Made by a program: the position numbers and the translations under genes. Below are positions 11,316 to 18,500 of a DNA stretch of 33,251 bases, piece after piece. The stretch's first letter is position 1; each line of letters opens with the position of its first letter. Location: assembly GCA_018398765.1 (NCBI GenBank), contig JAHBMJ010002899.1:61935-95185 (forward strand), in the 5' to 3' direction. The notes under the pieces were generated by a model, which was not told where the DNA came from, searched no databases, and was given only the letters and a program-made list of their open reading frames with translations. Source of the stretch: Chromera velia. Lineage: Eukaryota > Sar > Chromeraceae.

Positions 11316-14300
11316 CAACAACCGCTCTGCATTCGAGCTTGCATAGAGAGGAATCCCAGGTTGATCGCATTTCGCTCCTCCTCTATTCTCCTCTCCTCTC
11401 TTCTACTCTCTGTCTGCAGAGATCCACCTGGAGCATCTCCTCGGTGCCCCTGTGGAGGACCTTCTGCAGAGGCCTCACGGTTGCGTGTCCCGATTTCGTC
11501 ATCTGGCAGCTGCTTTTTTTGGGTCTCCAAGGGACGCCGTGACGCAGTTGGGACTCCAACGAGACGGGAAGATAGGCAGACAGGAGGTCATCAAGATTCT
11601 GCAGAAAATCGATCCAGAGGCAGAATTGAGGGGTTGGAAGATCATGGAGGAGCTGGACCTAAAGGGAGAAGGAAGTGGGTTCGGCGTTTTGTTGGGTTTG
11701 ATCTGTGTGGCACCATTTCAGGGATCATCTTTCATGTTTCTCTTAGCGATTTCGATTCGTTCACATTGATGAAAAGACGAGTGGAGTTTGACAATGACGA
11801 AATTGGCTTTATCTCCGTGCGTTGCATGATTGGGAAGATTTGACTATGTTACTTTGTGCGTCGATCACTTGACCTGAGCGCAGGCGTGGAGGTGAACGAA
11901 CTCTTCGGCCTGGTTGGAGACTCCGAGTGGCAAAACGAGAGGGCTCTGAAGGGGCGTCTGGTCTTGCTGAGGGACTCCTGTGTGAGGAGGTGGGGGTCTC
12001 TTCCTCGGGCCTTCAGAGCTGCCGCTGTGCGGGAGGAGGTAGATGAGGGGGGGTTCGTCAAGTTGGCAGCGTGTGTGGGCATCAGGGGAGAGGATGCGAC
12101 GGAACTCTTTCGGTTCCTTGACAAAGACGGCAGTGGAAGTCAGTTCGACAGTCACATAGTCAATATGTCAATGAGTTATTCACTGAGGACGTAGAAGATT
12201 TGCACGCGCTGTGAGTTCATCCTCTCTTTGCTGCTTCTGTGCCCGGAGTCAGAGTGTTGCGCAAAAGAAACAGATTGTCTCGTAGGGATGATGGAATGGC
12301 GTTATGCAGAACAGACACCTGCATGAGAATCAGCAAAACCTTGTGAAGAGAGACAGAGTGCATGCACATGCACATGCACATACACTGCAGCTTTGAATCT
12401 GGAGGAGTTGTCTGTTGGGAGCCTGACCGAGAAGTTTCGTCAAGCTGCCGTGAAGCTCTACGGCTCTCTCGCAAAGGCCTTCAAGGTGATGAATAGAGAC
12501 GGAAAGGAGGAGCTGTCGAGAAATGAAGTGAGGGCAGCAGTTCGAAAACTGATGTTGGACAACGAGATCGACTCGAACGCTCTGTTTGATGAGATGGATG
12601 TGGACGGAAACGGAGGTCAGGGGGTGTGATTGCGTGTGTGGGTCTGGGGAGGTTCGCGCTGTGAAGAACCGGCAACTGTTCGCACAAATATGTGTGAGAG
12701 TTATCTGTGCAAATCCGAGCAGTACAGTGTGTGTTAGTGTGTGTTAGGTGTCGCTAAGTAAGTGCAGTGAGGGTGTTGGTAAGTATTCACTCCTGTTGGA
12801 ATCGAAGTGTCTTTTGCAATGTTTGTTTTATGGCACACATGCACTCACTTGCTTGACATGCAGCCATCACTGTCCAAGAGCTCCTGGGGGAGAGTGCAGA
12901 GACTCTCGCGAGAAGGCCTTCCAATGGGGTCTTCTGGCTGCGTCGTGCGATTGTGAGAAGGTTCGGGTCTCTCCACGCGGGGTTTCGGGCATTCGACAGC
13001 GACGGGAACGGGCAGATCACTGAGGAGGAGCTGAGCAGAGCCTTGAAGAGCCTACGCATGCACAGGGATGTGGACGCCTCTGCTGTGGTGAAGGAACTAG
13101 ACATGGACGGCAATGGGAGTCAGCAGACATCTTTTGCAGTGGGGTGGGGGTGTTGCGGGTTGTTTGTTGGTGTGTATGTGGGCGCGTGTGTGTGGGGGGG
13201 GGGGGCTTTGAAAGAGCTTGAATGAACACCGTGTGTTAACCCCAACTTGACAACAGCATGCAAAAAGGCTTTGGAAGTCCGTTCGCCAGTCTGAGTCTTC
13301 ATGCATCTTGGCAAGGGAATAAATAAATCGGAAGGAAGCACGGCCACCCATTCTCGAATTTGAGTTTGGAGACGCAGGCATTGTGCGTGTCGACCGGGAA
13401 GGAGTTTGTGCGTATTTGTTTGTTCCTTTTTTCGAGGCTTCCTGCCCCTCATCTCATGCCTTGAGTGATGTGATGTCATTGCATGCGGTGATGCACCCAG
13501 TTTCGCTCTGTGCCTGGTTTCGCACATGCAGGTGTGAGTTGTGCCGAAATGCTGGGCCTTCTCGGTGAAGGCGACTTCTCGAGAGTGCGAGAGGCTCGGA
13601 GACTTCCTGAAGCATTCCGCAAAGAGGCGGCGAGAAAGTTTGGGTCCCTACGTAACTTTTTCAGGAAGGCGGACGTGTCGGGTGATGGGCTTCTGAATGT
13701 GGCAGAATTTGAGAGAGCTCTCGGGAGTCTGGGCATGTCCTCTGTTGACCCTGTTGCACTCTTCCATGAAATTGATAGGGATGGAAGCGGATGTGAGTGA
13801 GTCTGTCCACGTGTTGTTCTGTTCGTCTCTCTCTCTTTCTCTCTCCTGTCTCTCTGGTTCTACTTCTGTCCGTCACAATGTTTGTCTGCCTGCATGCGTT
13901 CGTCAAGATTGAATGGGCGCTCTCGATCAGAAAAATGTACGAGCGGTGAAAGTCGCGCGTTTCATTCGTATAATTTCGACTATCCCCCTCCTTCTCTCTT
14001 CTATGCCTGACGCACGCAACAAGCTTTTCACTCGATGTTTCTTTACCGAGAAAAAAAAAACGTGAAGCAACTAGACTTACCTCACTTTCCACTCTTCCTT
14101 TCGTGCAGCCATTGACTTTTCTGAGTTGGAGGGTGAGGGCCCTGCAGAGACCTTTCGTCGTCTTTTGATTCGAAACTTCGGGAGTCTGCCTGAGGGTTTG
14201 AGGAGGCTGGATCTGAACAGAAGCAGGGGCATAGAGCTGTGGGAGCTGGAGGAGGCAGTCAGGGAGGGGGTTCTGGGGGTGGACGCTGAGGGTCTAGATG

Positions 14301-17269
14301 TCAAGGTGTTGTTCGATGCGGTAGACGTAGACAAGAGCGGAAGTCAGTCAGTGCATGGGATATTTATCTGATCGCAAAACTCTGCAGGATCTTAAGGCAG
14401 GAAATGGCATCTTTCTTTGAAAAAATGAACGACTCCCACGCAAACGAATACTGGTCACACAGGGCACACACTCTCGAGGCAGCGCGAAAATCACGCAGGG
14501 TGTTTTTGCTTGAGAAGGGGATTCAAAGAAAACTTCATGCTGACTTGCCTCCCTTCCTGTGCACCCTTCTCCTTTCAGGCATCTCTACAGAGGAACTGCT
14601 GGGTGAGAATGCATCCACACTGCTTGCAAAACCCCACGGGAAAGTTGTGCGGTTCCGCGAGAGGGCGAAGGCAAAGTTCGGGTCCCTGGAGAGAGCCCTG
14701 AAGGAGATGGACACAGACGGAGACGGGGCACTCTCACAAAGAGAGTTGAAAGCCGCGCTACAGAGACTGCATCTGGAGAAGGATGTGGACCCAGAGGACC
14801 TGTTGGAGGAATTGGACGTCTCTGAGGGGACAGGCGGAAGTAAGTGGATCGAGTGAGGGTGGTAACGTTAGAAATAATCGATGCTTTTCTTTCTTTTTTC
14901 GTCTTCTGGCATGGAGCTGATGCGATAAGACGGTCTGATGGATCTTCTGTTTTTTCTGTCTGTCTGTTTTTCTTCGTGAGTGCTTCTCTTCTCTTCTCTT
15001 CTGCATATGTGTGCAGGTATCCGTGTGGACGCTTTGTTTGGTTTTCTGGATGAGAGTGACTGGGAGGAGGTGAGGAAACTGGACGAGAGGCCAAGGAGGT
15101 TCCGGGAGGACCTCAAGAGAAGGTTCGGATCTCTGGAGGCCGGTTTCAGGGCGATGGACGTGGACGGAGACACCGAGGTGGGTGCGTTTGTCGGGGGGGG
15201 AGGGAGTCCAGGGGATGGTGCAAGAACCTTGTTCCGACAATTCTCCTTCCTACTTGGTCGCACCTTTGTGGCTGCCTCCATTCATAGTCATGTCTCGAGA
15301 AGGTTTAATTCTTTCAGTATGACTATGTTTCGCCATCATTACCCGTGTCCGCAGATAGATGCTTCGAAAGTCAGGCAGGGAAAGACTATCTGCTTACAGG
15401 ATACCAGGTCACAGTGTTTTCCTCTTTGATACATGTGCCTTCCATCGATCCTGTGTGCGTCCAGGTCGGTTTGGGAGAGTTTGAGAGAGCCCTGAGAAGG
15501 CTGAAGGGCCAGGGCCTGGACTGGGTCACTGACGTGGAGGCCCTGTTCCACTCACTCGACAGCGACAACAGTGGAAGTCAGTGCACGTGTCGGGAGTTGG
15601 TTTTTTTATTTTTGGTAGGAGGGGGATGGTTGCATGCCTGTGGCTGGGGAGGGAGAGAGAGGGAGTGCAGAGGAGGACGGATGAAGAGAATCCACTCATT
15701 TGCGCAGCAGTAGAGCAAAAGACGCGATTGAAAAGACAAGTCACGTCATTATTGTACTGATCATCTAAGCATCTTTGTTGGAGCGGTGCCTGGTTTTGTC
15801 GTATTCAGACTGGCAGTTTCAGGTTCTCTTCATTTCTTTTTTGCGTTTTTTTCTGCTTGCCCCGGCCACCACCCTCATTTGCCTTTGCATCTCTGTCACG
15901 GGTCGAATCATATCGTCTAGTAAATGTTCACAGCGACGGGATCTTGCCTGCCGATTTCTTTCTTGCAGCGATAAGTTTTGCGGAGCTTTGCGGTACAAGT
16001 TTGACGGAAAATTTCAGGGCGACGGCCATCCGGAAATTCGGATCTCTGGCTGCCACTCTGCGTGCGATGGGCCTCGTGAGTAAGAAGAACGAACCCAAAG
16101 ACAAAGAAGGGAGGGGGCAGCTTCCAGAGAGACGGGAACAGAGAAGAGACCAGAAGATCGCGAGAGAGGATCACATCACCAGAGAGGCATTGGAGGACGG
16201 GGTTTATAGGGCGGAGATGCAGACAGACGTGGACGCGAAGGGGCTGTTCAGAGAATTGGATACCAACAGGCGAGGGAGTCAGTCGGGGATACTCTATATA
16301 CTTGAATGCATGCGTGAATGGGACCAATAAAAAAATGGAGCGGGACTGGACATGCATGAAAGTACGGATGGTGCAATCTGTCTCCAGAAACGTTGAAACG
16401 CATCTGAGAATTTGCTGGTCTCTCTAACGGCCGGCCTCTGTTTGTGTCTGTCAGTCTCTCTACCGGCCGGCCTCTGTTTGTGTCGGTCAGTCTGTTTGCC
16501 TTCAAAGCTGGAAGGCTGTCTGCCTTTCCACATTATCTTGTGAGGACCTGATCGAATGGTGGGAAGGAATCCATTGAATTCTCCTTCTTTTTCATTTAAT
16601 TGCATGTGTACAGCACTGCCTCATTGTCTTAATCCATTGAGCATGCTTCTCCTCTTTCTCGCCAACGTGTCTGTCTGCCTGCAGGCGTTTCTGTAGAGGA
16701 CTTGATGGGACAGAGCCTCGACAGTCTCCTCTCCCGTCCTAAGGGGGTCGTGCTGAAATTTCGGGAGAGCCTTCCGGGGCCTCCCTTGAAAATCCTCAGG
16801 CAAATCCTTTATGACAACAACCACTCGAACACAACACCAAGAAGCTCAAACAGAGAGGTAAACAGGATCTCTCTGACAAAAAACGAAACCCGAAAAGTCG
16901 TGAAGAGACTCGGGATGGAGAAGGACATCTCTGCAGATGAACTGTTTCAGGAGGCAACACATGACGGCACAAGTCAGTCGAAGAGCTTTGGAGACAGTCA
17001 AATTCATCCATCTGACTCTGTCGACGGTGCCTTCGTATTTGTGTGTCTGTATCTGTGGCTCTTTGTCCACCGTCTTTCTCTGTCTGGCTGTCTATCTGTC
17101 TATCTGTCTGTCTGTCCGTCCTTCTTTTTATCTAGTTGTCTCGTCCTGTGTTTGTTTCGTTATTTGTTGTTTTTGCCCCCGCTTTTGCATGATGTGTGTA
17201 ACACACTCTTTGGTCGTTTTGATTGCAGGGGTCAACGCATTTGAGCTTTTGGGGGTTCAGGAGAGTTGA
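3544..17269 (+). CDS. Giant modular EF-hand protein, 26 exons, ~1967 aa
   Basis: Predicted calcium-binding protein of 20 tandem modules of about 75-125 aa. Inferred exons: 3544-3771, 3899-4012, 4315-4690, 5114-5413, 5878-6183, 6578-6835, 7113-7263, 7484-7596, 7863-8087, 8476-8796, 9038-9292, 9714-9837, 10362-10516, 10749-11069, 11420-11674, 11884-12138, 12391-12615, 12864-13118, 13532-13792, 14109-14342, 14579-14839, 15017-15177, 15465-15576, 15969-16277, 16685-16972, 17229-17269. They total 5904 nt, a multiple of 3. Each module has the tail of the previous EF loop (usually xSxxEL), a linker, a helix with (K/R)(F/Y/W)GSLxxAF, a first EF loop of variable quality, then helix LFxELD and six residues of a second loop, where a phase-1 intron falls. 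The next exon supplies residues 7-12. There is no visible signal peptide or membrane segment. A cytosolic or cytoskeletal calcium sensor or buffer is possible, but the function is unknown. The start codon is the weakest point: ATG 3595, or an exon beginning at 3652, are alternatives. Two tandem repeats copy splice donors of modules 1 and 2. Confidence 0.8.
3899..4012 (+). CDS. EF-hand gene, exon 2
   Basis: Bounded by TTTGCAG and a GTCAGT donor, phase 0 at both ends. It encodes 38 residues, from TEYEDEIVIHKLK to GGILSIDGSKM. The phases match the exons on both sides. No domain is recognised. Confidence 0.6.
4315..4690 (+). CDS. EF-hand gene, module 1 exon
   Basis: Starts phase 0 after CTGCAG with a basic, then charged helical stretch (RLEEEEAAKKAQR). 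The first full module follows: YGSLRKAFEAM, then a canonical loop DADGSGSLCADE, helix and ARRLFREA. The second loop begins DRDRNG, and the exon stops one base into the next codon. Joined to module 2 the loop reads DRDRNGTVTLNE, which is canonical. The exon end and donor lie in an 85-bp tandem repeat. Confidence 0.85.
4645..4961 (+). repeat. 85-bp tandem repeat covering module 1 exon end and splice donor
   Basis: The anchor word agacggctgt recurs at 4651, 4736, 4821 and 4906, exactly 85 bp apart. The array has about 3.7 copies. Each copy holds the last ~40 coding bases of module 1, the GTAAGT donor and ~40 bases of intron. Copies 1 and 3 share one variant (gaggccgacc) and copies 2 and 4 share another (gaagccgaca), which suggests that a 170-bp dimer was duplicated. 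The result is four near-identical donors in a row. Confidence 0.95.
5114..5413 (+). CDS. EF-hand gene, module 2 exon
   Basis: Follows TGTACAG, phase 1 at both ends, 100 codons. Its first residues (VTLNEL) complete the module 1 loop. The core CGSLNAALRLM is present, but the first EF loop is broken by a serine run coded by TCC/TCT repeats. It ends FRELDSDNDG at donor GTACGT. Joined to module 3 the loop reads DSDNDGLISVSA, lacking the position-12 acid. Confidence 0.8.
5361..5543 (+). repeat. 71-bp duplication of module 2 exon end plus donor
   Basis: 5361-5431 is repeated at 5473-5543 (offset 112 bp) with few changes. Each copy carries the coding end (DGGALFRE..D.DNDG) and the GTACGT donor. The second copy lies in the intron and is probably not spliced in, because the frame between the copies closes at the stop after GTATGA near 5463. 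Confidence 0.9.
5878..6183 (+). CDS. EF-hand gene, module 3 exon
   Basis: Follows TCTGCAG, phase 1 at both ends, 102 codons. The core YGSLPAAF is kept. Both EF loops are degenerate: the first is replaced by a Gly/Ser-rich stretch, and the second (EDPHRSGGEAD) has extra residues. Donor GTGAGT. The module probably has a structural rather than calcium-binding role. Confidence 0.75.
6578..6835 (+). CDS. EF-hand gene, module 4 exon
   Basis: Follows GCGCAG, phase 1 at both ends, 86 codons. The core KFGSLERALREM is followed by a canonical loop DTDGDGALSRRE. The second loop, completed by module 5, is DVNGSGKVSSAE. The stretch 6648-6745 is nearly identical at DNA level to module 17 (14650-14748). Donor GTCAGT. 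Confidence 0.88.
7113..7263 (+). CDS. EF-hand gene, module 5 first half exon
   Basis: Follows TCACTCAG, phase 1 start. It encodes VSSAELLGFFGEG, a linker and WGSLEAAFRAADVDR. It ends in phase 2 inside the first EF loop at donor GTGGGG. The intron that follows contains a (GT)n tract, and the loop is completed by the exon at 7484. Confidence 0.75.
7401..7481 (+). repeat. (GT)n microsatellite in module 5 intron
   Basis: The GT tract is interrupted by gtgcat words and runs directly into the CAG acceptor of the following exon. It therefore takes the place of the polypyrimidine tract. Confidence 0.95.
7484..7596 (+). CDS. EF-hand gene, module 5 second half exon
   Basis: Phase 2 start after a GT repeat ending GTGCAG. 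Joined to the previous exon it gives the loop DVDRSRKMTLKE: acids at positions 1, 3 and 12 are present, but Gly6 is missing. It continues ELERMLERL to LLKEVDTSGDG, phase 1 end, donor GTGAGC. The two halves sum to 264 nt, so the module stays class 1-1 overall. Confidence 0.8.
7863..8087 (+). CDS. EF-hand gene, module 6 exon
   Basis: Follows CTTGCAG, class 1-1, 75 codons. It completes loop DTSGDGLVSLAE from module 5. The core is WGSVPGAFARL, and the first loop DVTGDFRIESAE has the acids but lacks Gly6. The second loop (DRTEPQG) has an extra residue and is degenerate. Donor GTCAGT. Confidence 0.83.
8476..8796 (+). CDS. EF-hand gene, module 7 exon
   Basis: Follows CATGCAG, class 1-1, 107 codons. 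It has a basic linker (RQKKRKKDE) before the core KFGSLPAAF. Neither EF loop is canonical: the first lacks acids 1 and 3, and the second is a Ser-rich stretch ending KEPP. Donor GTGAGT. Confidence 0.78.
9038..9292 (+). CDS. EF-hand gene, module 8 exon
   Basis: Follows GATCAG, class 1-1, 85 codons. The core is EFGSLHRALEE, and the first loop is shortened and degenerate. The second loop, completed by module 9, reads DLSNSGRVRLAE. Donor GTCAGT. Confidence 0.82.
9714..9837 (+). CDS. EF-hand gene, module 9 first half exon
   Basis: Follows CATGCAG, phase 1 start. It gives VRLAEVLGCC and a basic linker to LPELFRSRLRK, ending in phase 2 at donor GTCAGT just before the FGS core. The intron downstream carries a long (GT)n tract at about 10056-10122. 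Confidence 0.7.
10056..10122 (+). repeat. (GT)n microsatellite in module 9 intron
   Basis: About 33 GT units with one interruption (gtat). It is non-coding, and the Cys-Val runs it produces are artefacts. Confidence 0.95.
10362..10516 (+). CDS. EF-hand gene, module 9 second half exon
   Basis: Phase 2 start after CCTCAG, continuing RKR into FGSVPAAFTAI. The first loop is degenerate (GEEGQRDVGFSE). It ends LFKALDVDNSG plus one base at donor GTCAGT. Joined to module 10 the loop reads DVDNSGAVSLDE, which is canonical. The halves total 279 nt. Confidence 0.82.
10749..11069 (+). CDS. EF-hand gene, module 10 exon
   Basis: Follows CGTGCAG, class 1-1, 107 codons. The core is RQGSLPSAL. The first EF loop is replaced by a long Lys/Glu/Gly-rich insert (about 10869-10970). 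It ends LRELDLTGYRK, and the second loop has an extra residue. Donor GTGAGT. Confidence 0.8.
11280..11313 (+). repeat. (GT)n microsatellite in intron
   Basis: About 17 GT units in the intron between modules 10 and 11. Confidence 0.95.
11420..11674 (+). CDS. EF-hand gene, module 11 exon
   Basis: Follows TCTGCAG, class 1-1, 85 codons. It contains IHLEHLLGAPVEDLL, a diverged core (FFGSPRDAV), a shortened first loop (RDGKIGRQE) and IMEELDLKGEG. Joined to module 12 the loop reads DLKGEGSVEVNE. Donor GTGGGT. Confidence 0.82.
11884..12138 (+). CDS. EF-hand gene, module 12 exon
   Basis: Follows GCGCAG, class 1-1, 85 codons. The core is RWGSLPRAFRAA, and the first loop lacks most ligands (VREEVDEGGF). 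It ends LFRFLDKDGSG. Joined to module 13 the loop reads DKDGSGTLNLEE, which is canonical. Donor GTCAGT. Confidence 0.85.
12391..12615 (+). CDS. EF-hand gene, module 13 exon
   Basis: Follows ACTGCAG, class 1-1, 75 codons. The core is LYGSLAKAFKVM, with first loop NRDGKEELSRNE (Asn at position 1, Gly6 missing). It ends LFDEMDVDGNG. Joined to module 14 the loop reads DVDGNGAITVQE, which is canonical. Donor GTCAGG. Confidence 0.87.
12864..13118 (+). CDS. EF-hand gene, module 14 exon
   Basis: Follows CATGCAG, class 1-1, 85 codons. The core RFGSLHAGFRAF is followed by a canonical first loop DSDGNGQITEEE. It ends VVKELDMDGNG. Joined to module 15 the loop reads DMDGNGSVSCAE. Both loops look able to bind calcium. 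Donor GTCAGC. Confidence 0.9.
13532..13792 (+). CDS. EF-hand gene, module 15 exon
   Basis: Follows CATGCAG, class 1-1, 87 codons. The core is KFGSLRNFFRKA, with first loop DVSGDGLLNVAE. It ends LFHEIDRDGSG. Joined to module 16 the loop reads DRDGSGSIDFSE. Both loops look functional. Donor GTGAGT. Confidence 0.9.
14109..14342 (+). CDS. EF-hand gene, module 16 exon
   Basis: Follows CGTGCAG, class 1-1, 78 codons. The core is NFGSLPEGLRRL, with first loop DLNRSRGIELWE (Gly6 missing). It ends LFDAVDVDKSG. Joined to module 17 the loop reads DVDKSGSISTEE, which is canonical. Donor GTCAGT. Confidence 0.88.
14579..14839 (+). CDS. EF-hand gene, module 17 exon
   Basis: Follows TTTCAG, class 1-1, 87 codons. 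The core KFGSLERALKEM and canonical loop DTDGDGALSQRE match module 4 almost base for base, which suggests a recent copy or gene conversion. The second loop (DVSEGTGG) has extra residues and is degenerate. Donor GTAAGT. Confidence 0.88.
15017..15177 (+). CDS. EF-hand gene, module 18 first half exon
   Basis: Follows GTGCAG, phase 1 start. It contains IRVDALFGFL, a basic linker and RFGSLEAGFRAMDVDGDTE. It ends in phase 0 inside the first EF loop, after position 7, at donor GTGGGT. Confidence 0.83.
15465..15576 (+). CDS. EF-hand gene, module 18 second half exon
   Basis: Phase 0 start after GTCCAG. Joined to the previous exon the first loop reads DVDGDTEVGLGE. It continues FERALRRL to LFHSLDSDNSG, phase 1 end, donor GTCAGT. 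Joined to module 19 the second loop reads DSDNSGTISFAE. The halves total 273 nt. Confidence 0.85.
15969..16277 (+). CDS. EF-hand gene, module 19 exon
   Basis: Follows CTTGCAG, class 1-1, 103 codons. The core is KFGSLAATLRAM. The first EF loop is replaced by a long charged insert rich in Lys, Glu and Arg. It ends LFRELDTNRRG. Joined to module 20 the loop reads DTNRRGSVSVED (Asp at position 12). Donor GTCAGT. Confidence 0.84.
16685..16972 (+). CDS. EF-hand gene, module 20 exon
   Basis: Follows CCTGCAG, class 1-1, 96 codons. It is diverged: the FGSL core is lost, the first loop region is Asn/Ser/Thr-rich, and ISLTKNE survives from an EF loop tail. It ends LFQEATHDGT at donor GTCAGT. This looks like the decayed last repeat. 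Confidence 0.75.
17229..17269 (+). CDS. EF-hand gene, terminal exon
   Basis: Follows GATTGCAG, phase 1 start. It encodes VNAFELLGVQES, then TGA. It is a stub of the usual module start (xVSxxELLG) that closes the last loop. The DNA becomes AT-rich straight after the stop. Confidence 0.78.
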
Positions 17270-18500
17270 CAGCAGTAGAAATTGGGGGCCTGAAAGACAA
17301 CATGGTTCTGAATATACCTGAGGGGAAGGATTTTCATTCAAAATACTAGTATGCTTTAACATATATAGATATATATAGTAGGATTAGTAGGATAAGAAAC
17401 AACAAACAAAATTGTCAATGTTCATTTTTAGCTTTTTTTTTCTATAATATCTGTGCGTCATTGTGCGTCACATTCATTTGCAAATACTTTGTTTGAAAGC
17501 GATTAACTTAAAGGTTTTTTTTTTTTTTTAATGTATAGATAAAATTGATAATCATTAATTTATTTACTAATATTTAAAGATATCATTCATATATATATAT
17601 ATATATATATATATAATTCTAGATCAAACTATTAATTATTAAGTTAATTGATGATGGTTACCTAGTAGATTTAAATTGATTAGATTACCAGTAGAGAGCT
17701 AACAAGTTTAATAACTGCTATCTATCTACGTGTATTAACGTCTATGAGAGTTTGCAGGGACATAGGGTAAAAATGCTCGTAGCTTAGAAGTCGACCATGT
17801 TCTACAATAATTTTTACTGTCGTACTAAAAGAAGCTTTTATTGTGTTTGCAGAGCTTTCGAGCTGCAGACTGAGAAGTAAAAAGTGAGAGAACTATAGGC
17901 AATTAAGTACACTGTGCGAAAACATGAGTAAAAAACGGGATATCATTAATTGTACGGCGCTTGTAAAACCGTTGACCCTTTAGAGAAGAATCGTTGGGTG
18001 CTACACTATTGTAGTCTGATCTTTTCTTGTCAGTGAATGCCCGTGTGACCACGTGTGACACTTTTTGCACAGAGAATTTCAAAAGCAACAAAACACAAAG
18101 TTTGTGTACTTCGCCGCTTTCTCCGAATTACGTCGGCGCGCAATGCGCGCGCCCACTCTCGTATTTTTTAAATTAGGGTACGTATAGATCGCATGCACTG
18201 CATGAGCAAAGAACGTAATTAACTCATGCCGCTAGAACGCGCAGAGGTCCAAGTTTGGGCAACCAGGAAAGCGAACAAGGTCCGAATCGGATGAATTCGT
18301 TCACAGAAAAGAGGGACAGAAATGTCCTAACTCGCAGACAAACACACAAAGCTGCATTGTACTGCTGTTGTCCAGGAAACAACAGTTGTCTGAGAGTCGG
18401 TTAAGCCTTTGCTACTTTTGTCCCTACTCCGAGACTCTCGGACCTTCTTGCCTGTCTCTTCTAAAAACACCATCTGGTGCTCAGTCTTTCAGAACAGACG
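17270..18500. other. AT-rich intergenic spacer
   Basis: Contains poly-T runs and an (AT)n tract at about 17589-17615. No exon with consistent splice sites or frame is visible. It must hold the 3' end signals of the EF-hand gene and the promoter of the gene at 18501, but I cannot place either. Confidence 0.6.
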
